A stretch of 59,494 nucleotides of DNA, taken from NCBI RefSeq assembly GCF_018614615.1, contig NZ_JAGGOK010000065.1, forward strand, positions 77,938 through 137,431. Direction: 5' to 3'. The stretch is from Streptomyces sp. ISL-100. GTDB lineage: Bacteria; Actinomycetota; Actinomycetes; Streptomycetales; Streptomycetaceae. The notes beneath the pieces were generated by a model that had not been told where the DNA came from, did no database searches, and worked only from the letters and a program-made list of their open reading frames with translations. A program made the position numbers and the translations under genes. Below, one piece after another: positions 34,695 through 42,561 of this stretch; within the stretch, counting starts at the first letter, position 1, and each line of letters opens with the position of its first letter.

Positions 34695-35929
34695 TGATGC
34701 CGGGCAGGGGCTGGCTGGTGCGCCTCGTCATCGCCTTCGGCTTCGCGCAGGCGGCGGTGTCGATGGCGCGCCCGGCCGTTTCGTACCGCGCCCTCGCCCT
34801 GGGCGCGGACGAGCGCGCGATCGGTGTGATCGCGGGCGTGTACGCGCTGCTTCCCCTGTTCGCCGCCGTACCGCTGGGGCGCCGGACGGACCACGGGCGG
34901 TGTGCACCCCTGCTTCCCGCCGGTGTTGTCCTGATCGCGGCCGGATGCGCCCTCAGCGGTACGGCGAACTCCCTTGCGGTGATGGCCGCGTGGAGCGGGG
35001 TGATGGGTCTCGGGCACCTCTGCTTCGTCATCGGCGCCCAGTCGATCGTCGCTAGGCAGTCCGCGCCGGCCGAACAGGACCGCAACTTCGGCCACTTCAC
35101 CATCGGGGCGTCTCTGGGCCAGCTCGTGGGACCGGTCGCGGCAGGCCTGTTGGTCTCCGGCCAGGACGGTGCGATGGCCCGGACCAGTGCCCTCGCCCTG
35201 GTCGTCTCGGCGGGCGTCGCGGCGGTGTCGTTCAGCTCGCTCTGGCGGATCGAGCACCGGGTGGGGCCTGCGGTGCGTACGGCGGGCGGGGCGAAGGTTC
35301 CGGTTCACCGCATCCTGCGGACGCGGGGCGTGCCGGCCGGGATTTTCATCAGCCTCGCCGTGCTCTCCGCGACGGACATCCTCACCGCCTACTTGCCGGT
35401 CATCGGCGAGCACCGGGGGATCGCCCCTTCGGTCGTCGGCCTGCTGCTGAGCCTGCGAGCCGCGGCGACGATCGCCTGTCGGCTGGTGATGACGCCGATG
35501 ATCCGGGTGCTCGGCCGCACGGCCCTGATGAGCGTCACGTGCCTTGTGGCCGGGCTGCTGTGCGCGGGGATCGCGCTGCCGGTGCCGGTGTGGGCGCTCG
35601 CGGTGATGCTGGCCGTGCTCGGCTTCTGCCTCGGCGTGGGCCAGCCGCTGTCGATGACGACGGTGGTTCAGGCGGCGCCGCCGAAGGCGCGTTCGACGGC
35701 GCTCGCACTGCGCCTGACCGGCAACCGCCTCGGGCAGGTCGCGGCGCCGGCGTCGGCGGGCCTGGTGGCCGGAGTGGCGGGGACGGCGGCGCCGTTCGCG
35801 ATGCTGGGGGTCCTGCTGCTGGGAGCGTCGGCGCTGGCGCTGCGGGATCCGGGGCGCGGGGGCGGTTCGAGGCGGGCGGCGGGCGGCTGCGCCGCGTCAC
35901 GTGAGACTCGCCGGACGCGGGCGAAGTAG
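34694..35929 (+). CDS. MFS transporter
   Basis: The product is 411 aa; its ATG overlaps the citrate transporter stop by one base (TGATG), which fixes the start. Twelve hydrophobic segments are visible. MFS motif A after TM2 reads VPLGRRTDHGR, and motif C-like GASLGQLVGPVAAG lies near TM5. The C-terminus is basic. Substrate unknown; co-translation with CitMHS suggests export or exchange of a related metabolite or a siderophore-like chelate, by inference only. Confidence 0.88.
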   Translation: MMPGRGWLVRLVIAFGFAQAAVSMARPAVSYRALALGADERAIGVIAGVYALLPLFAAVPLGRRTDHGRCAPLLPAGVVLIAAGCALSGTANSLAVMAAWSGVMGLGHLCFVIGAQSIVARQSAPAEQDRNFGHFTIGASLGQLVGPVAAGLLVSGQDGAMARTSALALVVSAGVAAVSFSSLWRIEHRVGPAVRTAGGAKVPVHRILRTRGVPAGIFISLAVLSATDILTAYLPVIGEHRGIAPSVVGLLLSLRAAATIACRLVMTPMIRVLGRTALMSVTCLVAGLLCAGIALPVPVWALAVMLAVLGFCLGVGQPLSMTTVVQAAPPKARSTALALRLTGNRLGQVAAPASAGLVAGVAGTAAPFAMLGVLLLGASALALRDPGRGGGSRRAAGGCAASRETRRTRAK

Positions 35930-36143
35930 CCGCGGGTGGGCCGGGCCCCGCCCGGCCCCGTCCAGCCCACGGAACGCCCCGCAGGCCACCCGTTTGCTCC
36001 GGCGGCGGACACGCACTGTGGGCCAGTCAGGTCATTTCTGATGCCTTTTCAGCGATTCGACGCTTCTTCACGCCCGATATGTGACATCTAATCAGGCGAT
36101 CGAGTGATCAGTACGACAATCATCTCGGCTTGAAGGAGCACGC

Positions 36144-36779
36144 ATGACCACCACGACATCTTCTCGTTCCCACGGTGTCCGATCGGGCACGGCAGCCCTC
36201 GCCGCGCTGGCCCTCGCAGGGGTGTCCCTGTGGGGCGCGTCGGCGGCGTTCGCCGTGGAGGGAGACAGCGGAGAGATCAAGATCCACAAGTCCGGAACCC
36301 GCGCCGCCGACACCAAGGACCACTACGAGGTCTGTACGTTCAGCCTGTCCGCGTCCAACTTCGAATCGGTGAAGCTGGTCAACTGGACTGTCACACCCCC
36401 GCAGCCGAAGACCCCCGTCGAGCCCATCCTGTCGGGAGGCCTCGTCATCATGAACGGCAAGGGGAGCACCGCGGACTACTCGCTCCCGGACGGTCACTAC
36501 CAGCTCAGCTGGTCGTTCCCGGGCGGCGTCCCGAAGCAGAAGATCTTCAAGGTCAACTGCGCGAAGAAGCAGGACGACAAGCCCGCCGCCGCCCCGCGCG
36601 GTGCTGTCCCCGCGGGTGGCGGCGGGGCCGCGGACATCGGTACCGGCACGGGCACGGGCGCCGAGACCGCCGACAGCTCGTCGGCGAGCCTGGCAGCCGC
36701 CCTGGTCGCGGGTGCTGCGGGAGTGGCCGGGCTGATCTTCGTCCGTCGGGCCCGCCGCCGCGCAAATGGCGCCGCGTAA
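36144..36779 (+). CDS. secreted, C-terminally membrane-anchored protein next to a sortase
   Basis: The product is 211 aa. A signal peptide ends near ASAAFAVEG. The middle (about 40-145) is a beta-rich extracellular domain with two cysteines (EVCTFS and KVNCAKK). A Gly/Thr-rich spacer leads to a C-terminal helix and basic tail (ALVAGAAGVAGLIFVRRARRR), the architecture of a sortase substrate. However, there is no LPxTG or LAxTG before the helix. It overlaps the class F sortase gene by 14 bp, so it is the likely partner or substrate. Confidence 0.8.
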   Translation: MTTTTSSRSHGVRSGTAALAALALAGVSLWGASAAFAVEGDSGEIKIHKSGTRAADTKDHYEVCTFSLSASNFESVKLVNWTVTPPQPKTPVEPILSGGLVIMNGKGSTADYSLPDGHYQLSWSFPGGVPKQKIFKVNCAKKQDDKPAAAPRGAVPAGGGGAADIGTGTGTGAETADSSSASLAAALVAGAAGVAGLIFVRRARRRANGAA

Positions 36780-37647
36780 CACCCGCTACAGCCGTCGGAG
36801 CGGTCCCAGCCGGGGCGTCCGCCTCGCTATGACCGCGACTGTGACGGTGACGTTGGTGACCGGTGTTGTCCGGGGGTGCGGCGATTCGCCCCCCGACGCA
36901 CCGGTCACCGCTGCCCACGACACGGCCGCTCACGACACCGCAGCCAAGAACCCGGCGCCGGAACCGGCTGCGAATGCCGCGAACGTAAGGGAGCCGGCGC
37001 CGGAACAGGTCCCGAAGCCGGCTCCGAGCCCGGTGCCCGAGTCGGTCCCGACGCCGGTGCCCAAGCCGGTTCCGACGCCGGTTTCGAAACCGGCACCCGA
37101 GCAGGTGCCCAAACCGGTACCCAAGCCGGTGCGCAAGCCGATGCCGGTTCCGAAGCCGGTCCAGGCGACGTATCCGCCGCTGCCCGCATCGCCACCGCTG
37201 AGTGTGGCCGTCCCCGCCATCACCATCGAGTCGCCCATCATCGGGCTCGGGCTCGACCCGGCAGGCCACCTGGCCGCACCGCAGGTCGACAACCCGCGCC
37301 TGGTGGGCTGGTACCGGGACGGCCCGACCCCCGGAGAGGCGGGAACGTCCCTCCTCGTCGGCCACCGGGACACCCGGACCGGACCGGCCATCTTCCTCAA
37401 CCTCAACGCACTCGTCCCCGGCGACGTCGTCCACGTCGTACGGGAGGACCGCCGGACCGCGGTGTTCACCGTCGACGCCGTGCGGACGTACAAGAAGGAG
37501 GCATTCCCCGACGCCGAGGTGTACGGCGCCAAAGCCGGCCGCCCGGAACTGCGGATCCTGACCTGCGGCGGCGCCTTCGACAAGAAGAAGGGATACGCCT
37601 CCAATGTCGTCGTTTTCGCCCACCTCACGGACGTGAAGTACGCGTAA
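36766..37647 (+). CDS. class F sortase with Pro-rich stalk
   Basis: The product is 293 aa. An N-terminal membrane helix (VRLAMTATVTVTLVTGVV) is followed by a spacer of VPKP/VPTP-type repeats (about 80-130). The sortase domain occupies the last 150 residues: VAVPAITIESPIIGLGLDP, catalytic His in LLVGHRDT, catalytic Cys in RILTCGGAF, and the conserved end GYASNVVVFAHL. Class F enzymes are the actinobacterial housekeeping-like sortases of uncertain substrate. The gene overlaps the upstream anchored protein, so the pair forms a dedicated anchoring unit. Confidence 0.93.
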   Translation: MAPRNTRYSRRSGPSRGVRLAMTATVTVTLVTGVVRGCGDSPPDAPVTAAHDTAAHDTAAKNPAPEPAANAANVREPAPEQVPKPAPSPVPESVPTPVPKPVPTPVSKPAPEQVPKPVPKPVRKPMPVPKPVQATYPPLPASPPLSVAVPAITIESPIIGLGLDPAGHLAAPQVDNPRLVGWYRDGPTPGEAGTSLLVGHRDTRTGPAIFLNLNALVPGDVVHVVREDRRTAVFTVDAVRTYKKEAFPDAEVYGAKAGRPELRILTCGGAFDKKKGYASNVVVFAHLTDVKYA

Positions 37648-37724
37648 CAGTGCCCCTCGACCAGGCCGTCGGTCCGGTCGAGGGGCTTCCGCGCGTCAAC
37701 AGCCTCCACCGAAGGGACTTCACC

Positions 37725-38204
37725 ATGCCTCTCACGCCTCCTACGCCCCTGCGGATCACACCCACCCGCCTCGCCACCGCCACCGCGGGCGTACTCCTCG
37801 CAGCCGGCGCCCCCGCCGCGTACGCCACCCTCGGCGACGAACCCGCCGCCACCCCGGCTGCCGCCCCGCGGGGAACGGCGTACGTGGAAACGCGGCTGTT
37901 CTTCGGCACCGAGCGGCCGGACGGCGGTCCGGACATCACCGACAAGGCATTCATGGGTTTCATCGACCGTCACGTGACACGCAGCTTCCCGGACGGACTC
38001 ACCGTGCAGAACGGCCGAGGCCAGTGGCGCGACGCCAACGGCACGATCGAGCGCGAGCGTTCATACGAATTGACGCTGCTGTACCCGGCATCGCAGGTCA
38101 AGGCCCGCGACCCGCAGATCGAGCGCATCCGCGACGCCTACGAGCGCGCGTACGCCCAGGAATCCGTCGCCCGTCTCGACGATCCGATCCGCGCCGACTT
38201 CTGA
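37725..38204 (+). CDS. secreted DUF3574 family protein
   Basis: The product is 159 aa. A signal peptide runs through LATATAGVLLAAGAPAAYA. The DUF3574 core follows: YVETRLFFGTERPDGG, DKAFMGFIDRHVTRSFPDGLTVQNGRGQWRDANGTIERERSYELTLLYP. Function unknown. The RBS GAAGGGA precedes the ATG. It lies 77 bp downstream of the sortase gene, separated by a GTCGAGGGGC/GCCCCTCGAC inverted repeat that may be a weak terminator. Confidence 0.85.
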   Translation: MPLTPPTPLRITPTRLATATAGVLLAAGAPAAYATLGDEPAATPAAAPRGTAYVETRLFFGTERPDGGPDITDKAFMGFIDRHVTRSFPDGLTVQNGRGQWRDANGTIERERSYELTLLYPASQVKARDPQIERIRDAYERAYAQESVARLDDPIRADF

Positions 38205-38227
38205 CCTCACCCGGCCCCGCCGCCCGT

Positions 38228-38395
38228 CTCCAGGTCAAGAGCAGTTACAGCGGCGCCCAGGGCGACGACTGCGTCGAGGTAGACGCATGCCCCGACACCG
38301 TCCACGTACGCGACTCCAAGGACAGGTCCGTGCCCGTGCCGGACCTCGCGCCCCGTGCCTGGGCGGACTTCATCGTCCTCGCTACGCGAGGCTGA
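38228..38395 (+). pseudogene. DUF397 domain fragment without start or partner
   Basis: The frame reads LQVKSSYSGAQGDDCVEVDAC, then VHVRDSKDRSVPVPDLAPRAWADFIVLATRG, a near-complete DUF397 domain. There is no plausible start codon in front of the conserved KSSYS; the frame is open far upstream only by overlap with the DUF3574 gene. DUF397 genes normally follow an XRE/DUF5753 regulator gene, which is missing. The N-terminus and partner have probably been lost; a CTG start is the only alternative. Confidence 0.55.
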
Positions 38396-38401
38396 CGGAC
38401 C

Positions 38402-38977
38402 CTAGCGGGGAACGAAGCGGTCGACCAGGAGCGTGAGGCGCTCGTGGGCTCGGTCGGCGGGCAGGCGCCCGGCGCGGGTGAGGGTGACCAGTCCGTGCAA
38501 CGCGGCCCAGAACGTCTCGACGAACAACCCCGGTTCGTCCGGGTGCGCGTGGTCGACGAGAGGGTCCAGCAGGGCCCGGAACGCCTCACGCAGCGGAGCG
38601 GGCGTGGCCTCGTCGGTGAAGGGCAGGCCGTTGTCGAGGCTGAACATCGCGTCGTACAGGGCGGGGTTGCGCACGGCGAAGTCGGTGTAGGCGCGGGCCA
38701 GCGCGGCCACCGCCTCCCGGCCGGCGGGCCCCTCCGGCACCGCGGCTCGCAGCGCGGTCGTCAGCTCGGCGAACCCCTCCAGCGCGACCGCTCCCACGAT
38801 CTCGTTCTTGCCCCGGAAGTGGCTGTAGAGCACGGGCTGGCTGTACTCGATCCGCTCGGCGAGCCGGCGCGTGGTCACGGCGTCCCAGCCGTTGACCTCG
38901 GCGAGTTCGCGGGCGGTGGAGACGATCAGCCTGTGGCGGGTGGCCCGCTCGCGTTGCTTGCGTTCGTGTACTGACAT
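38402..38977 (-). CDS. TetR-family repressor of the adjacent dehydrogenase genes
   Basis: The product is 191 aa. The HTH (about 12-58) reads ATRHRLIVSTARELAEVNGWDAVTTRRLAERIEYSQPVLYSHFRGKNEIV; the YSQPVLYSHF recognition helix is typical of the WHG-domain TetR group. The last 90 residues fit the TetR_C_WHG-type domain (NPALYDAMFSL, FWAALHGLVTLTRAGRL). Palindromes of the form CTAGC-N3-GCTAG lie at its own promoter, at the divergent gene and before the aldehyde dehydrogenase, so it likely controls all three. Confidence 0.92.
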   Translation of the reverse strand: MSVHERKQRERATRHRLIVSTARELAEVNGWDAVTTRRLAERIEYSQPVLYSHFRGKNEIVGAVALEGFAELTTALRAAVPEGPAGREAVAALARAYTDFAVRNPALYDAMFSLDNGLPFTDEATPAPLREAFRALLDPLVDHAHPDEPGLFVETFWAALHGLVTLTRAGRLPADRAHERLTLLVDRFVPR

Positions 38978-38984
38978 GGCTCAA

Positions 38985-39001
38985 TTCTAGCACCGCTAGA
39001 A
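38985..39001. promoter_or_regulatory. TetR operator, TTCTAGC-N3-GCTAGAA
   Basis: A perfect 7-3-7 palindrome just upstream of the TetR start; the strongest member of the CTAGC-N3-GCTAG set. Confidence 0.8.
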
Positions 39002-39036
39002 AATGGAGCGCCGACATGCCTAGCATTGCGTCAGAA

Positions 39037-39051
39037 CCTAGCGACGCTAGG
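39037..39051. promoter_or_regulatory. TetR operator, CCTAGC-N3-GCTAGG
   Basis: A perfect 6-3-6 palindrome 20 bp upstream of the DUF1772 gene start. A further half site, CTAGC, lies at 39020-39024. Confidence 0.75.
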
Positions 39052-39071
39052 GCGAGCCCTTGGGAGGGGAC

Positions 39072-39521
39072 ATGCAGGACGTACTGGCTGTCGTCACGGT
39101 CGTGGTGGTCGGGCTGTTGGTGGGCGTGGAGTTCGCGGTGGCGGTATTCGTCAACCCGATCCTCGACCGGCTCCCCAACGATGGCGGACTCGACGCCCGC
39201 AGCGACGGGGCGCGCGTTCTCGGCCGGATCATGCCGTTCTGGTACATCGGTTCAGTCGTCCTCGGCGCGGTGTGGGCCGCAGTGACGTGGAAGGGTGAGG
39301 GCGCGTCGTTCATAGCCGCAGGCGCAGTGCTCCTCGTGCTGAGCGTGGTGATGTCGATCCTGCTGCTCGTGCCGATCAACTCGCGTGTCGCGACTTGGTC
39401 GCACGAGGGTGTTCCCGCTGACTGGAAACAGCAGGTGGGGCGCTGGGACCGGTTCCACTGCGTCCGCGTGGGCATCATCGTGCTCGCCTTCACGCTGTTC
39501 GCCGTCGCCCTCGTCCAGTAG
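39072..39521 (+). CDS. DUF1772 family membrane protein
   Basis: The product is 149 aa from an ATG behind GGGAGGGGAC. Four membrane segments (about 4-26, 57-77, 83-103, 128-148) with the DUF1772 pattern LVGVEFAVAVFVNPIL and VPINSRVATW ... WDRFHCVRVGIIVLAF. Members are small integral membrane proteins sometimes linked to hydroxylases; role unknown. It is divergent from the TetR gene and carries a matching operator, so it is repressed by that protein. Confidence 0.88.
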   Translation: MQDVLAVVTVVVVGLLVGVEFAVAVFVNPILDRLPNDGGLDARSDGARVLGRIMPFWYIGSVVLGAVWAAVTWKGEGASFIAAGAVLLVLSVVMSILLLVPINSRVATWSHEGVPADWKQQVGRWDRFHCVRVGIIVLAFTLFAVALVQ

Positions 39522-39555
39522 TGGCACTCTGGAGACTTGGGCCTCTGGCGTCGAA

Positions 39556-39574
39556 AAACTAACAGCGCTAGTTT
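39556..39574. promoter_or_regulatory. TetR operator upstream of the aldehyde dehydrogenase gene
   Basis: AAACTAACAGCGCTAGTTT is an imperfect palindrome whose core CTAAC-N3-GCTAG matches the two sites near the TetR gene. It lies 42 bp before the ATG. Confidence 0.7.
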
Positions 39575-39615
39575 GGGGCGTGGACGACTACGCCAGCCAG
39601 CCCTGGAGGATTGCG

Positions 39616-41010
39616 ATGAAAGCCCATGACGCGATGTACATCGGTGGCCGGTGGCGGCCCGCCGCAGGTCAGGACACGATCGCGGTCGTGAACCCGGCCG
39701 ACGAACAGGTCATCGGCCACGTCCCGGCCGGCACCGCCGAAGACGTAGACACGGCTGTACGAGCCGCACGCGACGCCTTCCCGGGCTGGGCCGCGACCCC
39801 GCCCGCAGAGCGCTCCGCGAAGATCGCCGCGCTGCGCGACGTGCTGGTGGCCCGCAAGGACGAGATCGCGGCCACCGTCACCGCCGAGCTGGGCGCGCCG
39901 CTGGGCTTCTCGCAGATGGTGCACGCGGGTGTGCCGATCCTGGTCGCCGGGTCGTACGCCGAGCTCGCCGCGACGTACTCCTTTGAGGAGAAGGTCGGGA
40001 ACTCCACCGTCCTCCTGGAGCCGGTGGGCGTGGTCGGCGCCATCACACCGTGGAACTACCCGCTGCACCAGATCGTCGCCAAGGTGGCCCCCGCACTCGC
40101 CGCCGGCTGCACGGTCGTCCTCAAGCCCGCCGAGGACACCCCACTCACCGCTCAGCTCTTCGCCGAGGCTGTGGACGAGGCCGGCATCCCCGCCGGTGTC
40201 TTCAACCTCGTCACCGGCCTCGGCCCGGTCGCCGGGCAGGCGCTCGCGGAGCACGAGGGGGTGGACCTGGTGTCCTTCACCGGGTCCACGGCCGTCGGAA
40301 AGCAGATCGGCGCGACGGCCGGCGCCGCCGTCAAGCGCGTCGCGCTGGAACTGGGCGGCAAGTCGGCCAACGTCATCCTGCCGAGCGCGGACCTGGCCAA
40401 GGCGGTCAGTGTCGGCATCGCGAACGTCATGGGCAACTCCGGCCAGACGTGCAGCGCCTGGACGCGGATGCTCGTACACGAGGACCAGTACGACGAGGCG
40501 GTGGCCGTCGCCACCGCCGCCGTGGCGAAGTACACCGTCGGCGAACGCGTCGGCCCGCTGGTCAACGCCAAGCAGCAGGCGCGCGTGCGCGGCTACATCG
40601 AGAAGGGGGTCGCGGAAGGCGCGCGCATCGTCGCGGGCGGCCCCGAAGCCCCGCTCGACACCGGCTACTACGTCGCCCCGACCGTCTTCGCGGATGTCAC
40701 CCCGGACATGACCATCGCCCAGGAGGAGATCTTCGGCCCGGTCGTCTCCATCCTCAAGTACGCCGACGAGGCCGAGGCGCTGCGGATCGCCAACGGCACC
40801 GTCTACGGCCTCGCGGGCGCGGTCTGGGCGGCGGACGACGAGGAGGCCGTCGCCTTCGCGCGCCGCATGGACACCGGACAGGTCGACATCAACGGCGGCC
40901 GGTTCAACCCCCTCGCACCGTTCGGCGGCTACAAGCAGTCGGGCGTCGGGCGCGAGCTGGGGTCGCACGGCCTCTCCGAGTACCTCCAGACCAAGTCCCT
41001 CCAGTTCTGA
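39616..41010 (+). CDS. NAD(P)+-dependent aldehyde dehydrogenase
   Basis: The product is 464 aa from an ATG behind CTGGAGGA. Hallmarks: proton-relay Asn in ITPWNYPLHQ, Lys in VLKPAEDTP, cofactor loop FTGSTAVGKQIG, catalytic Glu in LELGGKSANVIL, catalytic Cys in NSGQTCSAWTRM, and QEEIFGPVVSIL. It oxidises an aldehyde to the acid. Its partner alcohol dehydrogenase starts 17 bp downstream, so the pair takes an alcohol to an acid. Substrate unknown; it resembles the broad-range short-to-medium aldehyde branch. Confidence 0.95.
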   Translation: MKAHDAMYIGGRWRPAAGQDTIAVVNPADEQVIGHVPAGTAEDVDTAVRAARDAFPGWAATPPAERSAKIAALRDVLVARKDEIAATVTAELGAPLGFSQMVHAGVPILVAGSYAELAATYSFEEKVGNSTVLLEPVGVVGAITPWNYPLHQIVAKVAPALAAGCTVVLKPAEDTPLTAQLFAEAVDEAGIPAGVFNLVTGLGPVAGQALAEHEGVDLVSFTGSTAVGKQIGATAGAAVKRVALELGGKSANVILPSADLAKAVSVGIANVMGNSGQTCSAWTRMLVHEDQYDEAVAVATAAVAKYTVGERVGPLVNAKQQARVRGYIEKGVAEGARIVAGGPEAPLDTGYYVAPTVFADVTPDMTIAQEEIFGPVVSILKYADEAEALRIANGTVYGLAGAVWAADDEEAVAFARRMDTGQVDINGGRFNPLAPFGGYKQSGVGRELGSHGLSEYLQTKSLQF

Positions 41011-41027
41011 TCCGGGAGCAACCCACC

Positions 41028-42122
41028 ATGGCCCGCGACCGAGTCCGCGCCGCAGTCCTGTCCGCCGTCGGTGCTCCCCTGGAAATCACCGACATTGAAC
41101 TCCCCGAGACGGGTCCCGGTCAGGTGAGGGTCCGTCTCGCCGCCGCCGGTGTCTGTCACTCCGACCTCTCCCTCTCGAACGGCACCATGCGCGTGCCGGT
41201 TCCCGCCGTACTCGGCCACGAAGGCGCCGGTACGGTCGTCTCCGTCGGCGAGGGCGTCACGCATGTCGCCCCCGGCGACCCGGTCGTTCTCAACTGGGCG
41301 CCTGCCTGCGGGAATTGCCACCACTGCGGCATCGGCGAGGTGTGGCTGTGCGTCAACGCGCTGTCCGGCGCCGGCAGCGTGTACGCCCGTACCGCGGACG
41401 GCACCGACCTCCACCCCGGCCTGAACGTCGCGGCGTTCGCCGAGGAGACCGTCGTCGCGGCCAACTGTGTGCTGCCGGTCCCGGACGGCATCCCGCTCAC
41501 GGAGGCCGCGCTGCTCGGCTGCGCGATCCTCACGGGCTACGGCGCTGTCCACCACAGCGCGCGGGTCCGCGAGGGCGAGTCGGTCGCGGTCTTCGGTGTC
41601 GGCGGCGTCGGTCTCGCCGTCCTGCAGTCGGCGCGTATCGCGGGGGCGGGACAGATCGTCGCCGTCGACGTCTCGCCGGAGAAGGAGGAACTGGCGCGGG
41701 CCGCCGGGGCCACCGACTTCGTGATCGCCTCCGAGACCACCGCGAAGGAGATCCGAAAGCTCACGGGCGGTGCGCAGGGCGTCGACGTCGCCGTCGAGTG
41801 CGTGGGCCGGGCCGTCACCATCCGCACCGCCTGGGACTCCACCCGCCGCGGCGGCCGCACGACGGTCGTCGGCATCGGCGGCAAGGACCAGCAGGTCAGC
41901 TTCAACGCTCTGGAGATCTTCCACTTCGGCCGTACGCTCTCGGGCTGCGTCTACGGAAACTCCGACCCCGGGCGCGACCTGCCCGTACTCGCGGACCACA
42001 TCCGCGCCGGCCGCCTCGACTTGAGCAGCATGGTCACCGAAGAGATCGGCCTCGACGGCATCCCGGCCGCCTTCGACAACATGCTGGCGGGCAAGGGCGG
42101 CCGGGCCCTGGTCGTCTTCTAG
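41028..42122 (+). CDS. zinc-dependent medium-chain alcohol dehydrogenase
   Basis: The product is 364 aa. Catalytic zinc ligands appear in GVCHSDLSL and GHEGAGTVV; the structural zinc site CGNCHHCGIGEVWLC is intact. The coenzyme fold has VFGVGGVGLAVLQSARIAGAGQIVAVDVS, where Asp at the end of beta-2 points to NAD+. It resembles class III/mycothiol-dependent formaldehyde dehydrogenase-like proteins. It follows the aldehyde dehydrogenase closely and shares its TetR-controlled promoter. Confidence 0.95.
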   Translation: MARDRVRAAVLSAVGAPLEITDIELPETGPGQVRVRLAAAGVCHSDLSLSNGTMRVPVPAVLGHEGAGTVVSVGEGVTHVAPGDPVVLNWAPACGNCHHCGIGEVWLCVNALSGAGSVYARTADGTDLHPGLNVAAFAEETVVAANCVLPVPDGIPLTEAALLGCAILTGYGAVHHSARVREGESVAVFGVGGVGLAVLQSARIAGAGQIVAVDVSPEKEELARAAGATDFVIASETTAKEIRKLTGGAQGVDVAVECVGRAVTIRTAWDSTRRGGRTTVVGIGGKDQQVSFNALEIFHFGRTLSGCVYGNSDPGRDLPVLADHIRAGRLDLSSMVTEEIGLDGIPAAFDNMLAGKGGRALVVF

Positions 42123-42154
42123 AACGACTGGACCAGGCCCAGCCCTGTTCCACA

Positions 42155-42490
42155 TCAGCCACCCCAGACGCTTCCGCGCGGCTGGGGTGGCTCGCGCTGC
42201 CCGCAAGCGGCCTCATCGCAGGCGTAGCAGTCCCATGCGTTGAAGAGCACTCCGCCCAGCGTGGTGACGGCCGGAACATGCCCGGTCGCACCGCCCGGCC
42301 CCGGCCGGCCGGGGCCGGGGGGCGAGTCGATCCCGCCCGGGACCTGACCAACGATTCCAAGGCCGCGCCACCACCCCCGCAGCGACAGGCCAGGCAGAAA
42401 CCCGAGGTCAGTGCTGAGGCTGAGGTGGGAGAAAGTCCTGCTGCCAGACCCGTTGACCTCCGTACCATCCGGTCGGTACGTTCCCGGCAC
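42155..42490 (-). CDS. possible small protein with Cys-rich C-terminus
   Basis: On the minus strand a frame from a GTG at 42490 runs to TGA at 42155 (about 111 aa). GC-ending codons are common in the last third, which reads AVTTLGGVLFNAWDCYACDE and then AACGQREPPQ to a GSVWGG end. Three Cys are spaced CxxCxxxxC. There is no strong ribosome-binding site and the first half looks non-coding, so a shorter start is possible. It is convergent with the alcohol dehydrogenase. No family is recognised. Confidence 0.25.
   Translation of the reverse strand: MPGTYRPDGTEVNGSGSRTFSHLSLSTDLGFLPGLSLRGWWRGLGIVGQVPGGIDSPPGPGRPGPGGATGHVPAVTTLGGVLFNAWDCYACDEAACGQREPPQPRGSVWGG
42461..42480. promoter_or_regulatory. 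palindromic site upstream of the MFS symporter
   Basis: CGTACCATCCGGTCGGTACG is an imperfect palindrome (16 of 20 positions) of pattern GTACC-N2-CCGG-N2-GGTAC. It shares CCGGTCGGTA with the site at 30874-30893. It is 82 bp upstream of the symporter start. Confidence 0.5.
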
Positions 42491-42561
42491 ATCTCGGAGC
42501 CACCCCCTCCCCTTTGCCCGTCCCCACCTTTCGTCCCCGCACCCACCGGAGTGTGCACCGC

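Larger units (their letters stand above)
42123..42561. other. 439-bp intergenic region with a palindrome and a possible small antisense ORF
   Basis: The region separates the alcohol dehydrogenase from the MFS symporter. It contains a CCGGCCGGCCGGGGCCGG cluster near 42300, a TetR-style palindrome at 42461-42480 and, on the minus strand, an open frame ending at 42155 with a Cys-rich end. No other gene is convincing. Confidence 0.5.

Noticed and set aside
37003..37170. Repeats around 37 kb as a minisatellite
   Set aside because: They encode the VPKP/VPTP stalk of the sortase in frame and are explained by the protein.
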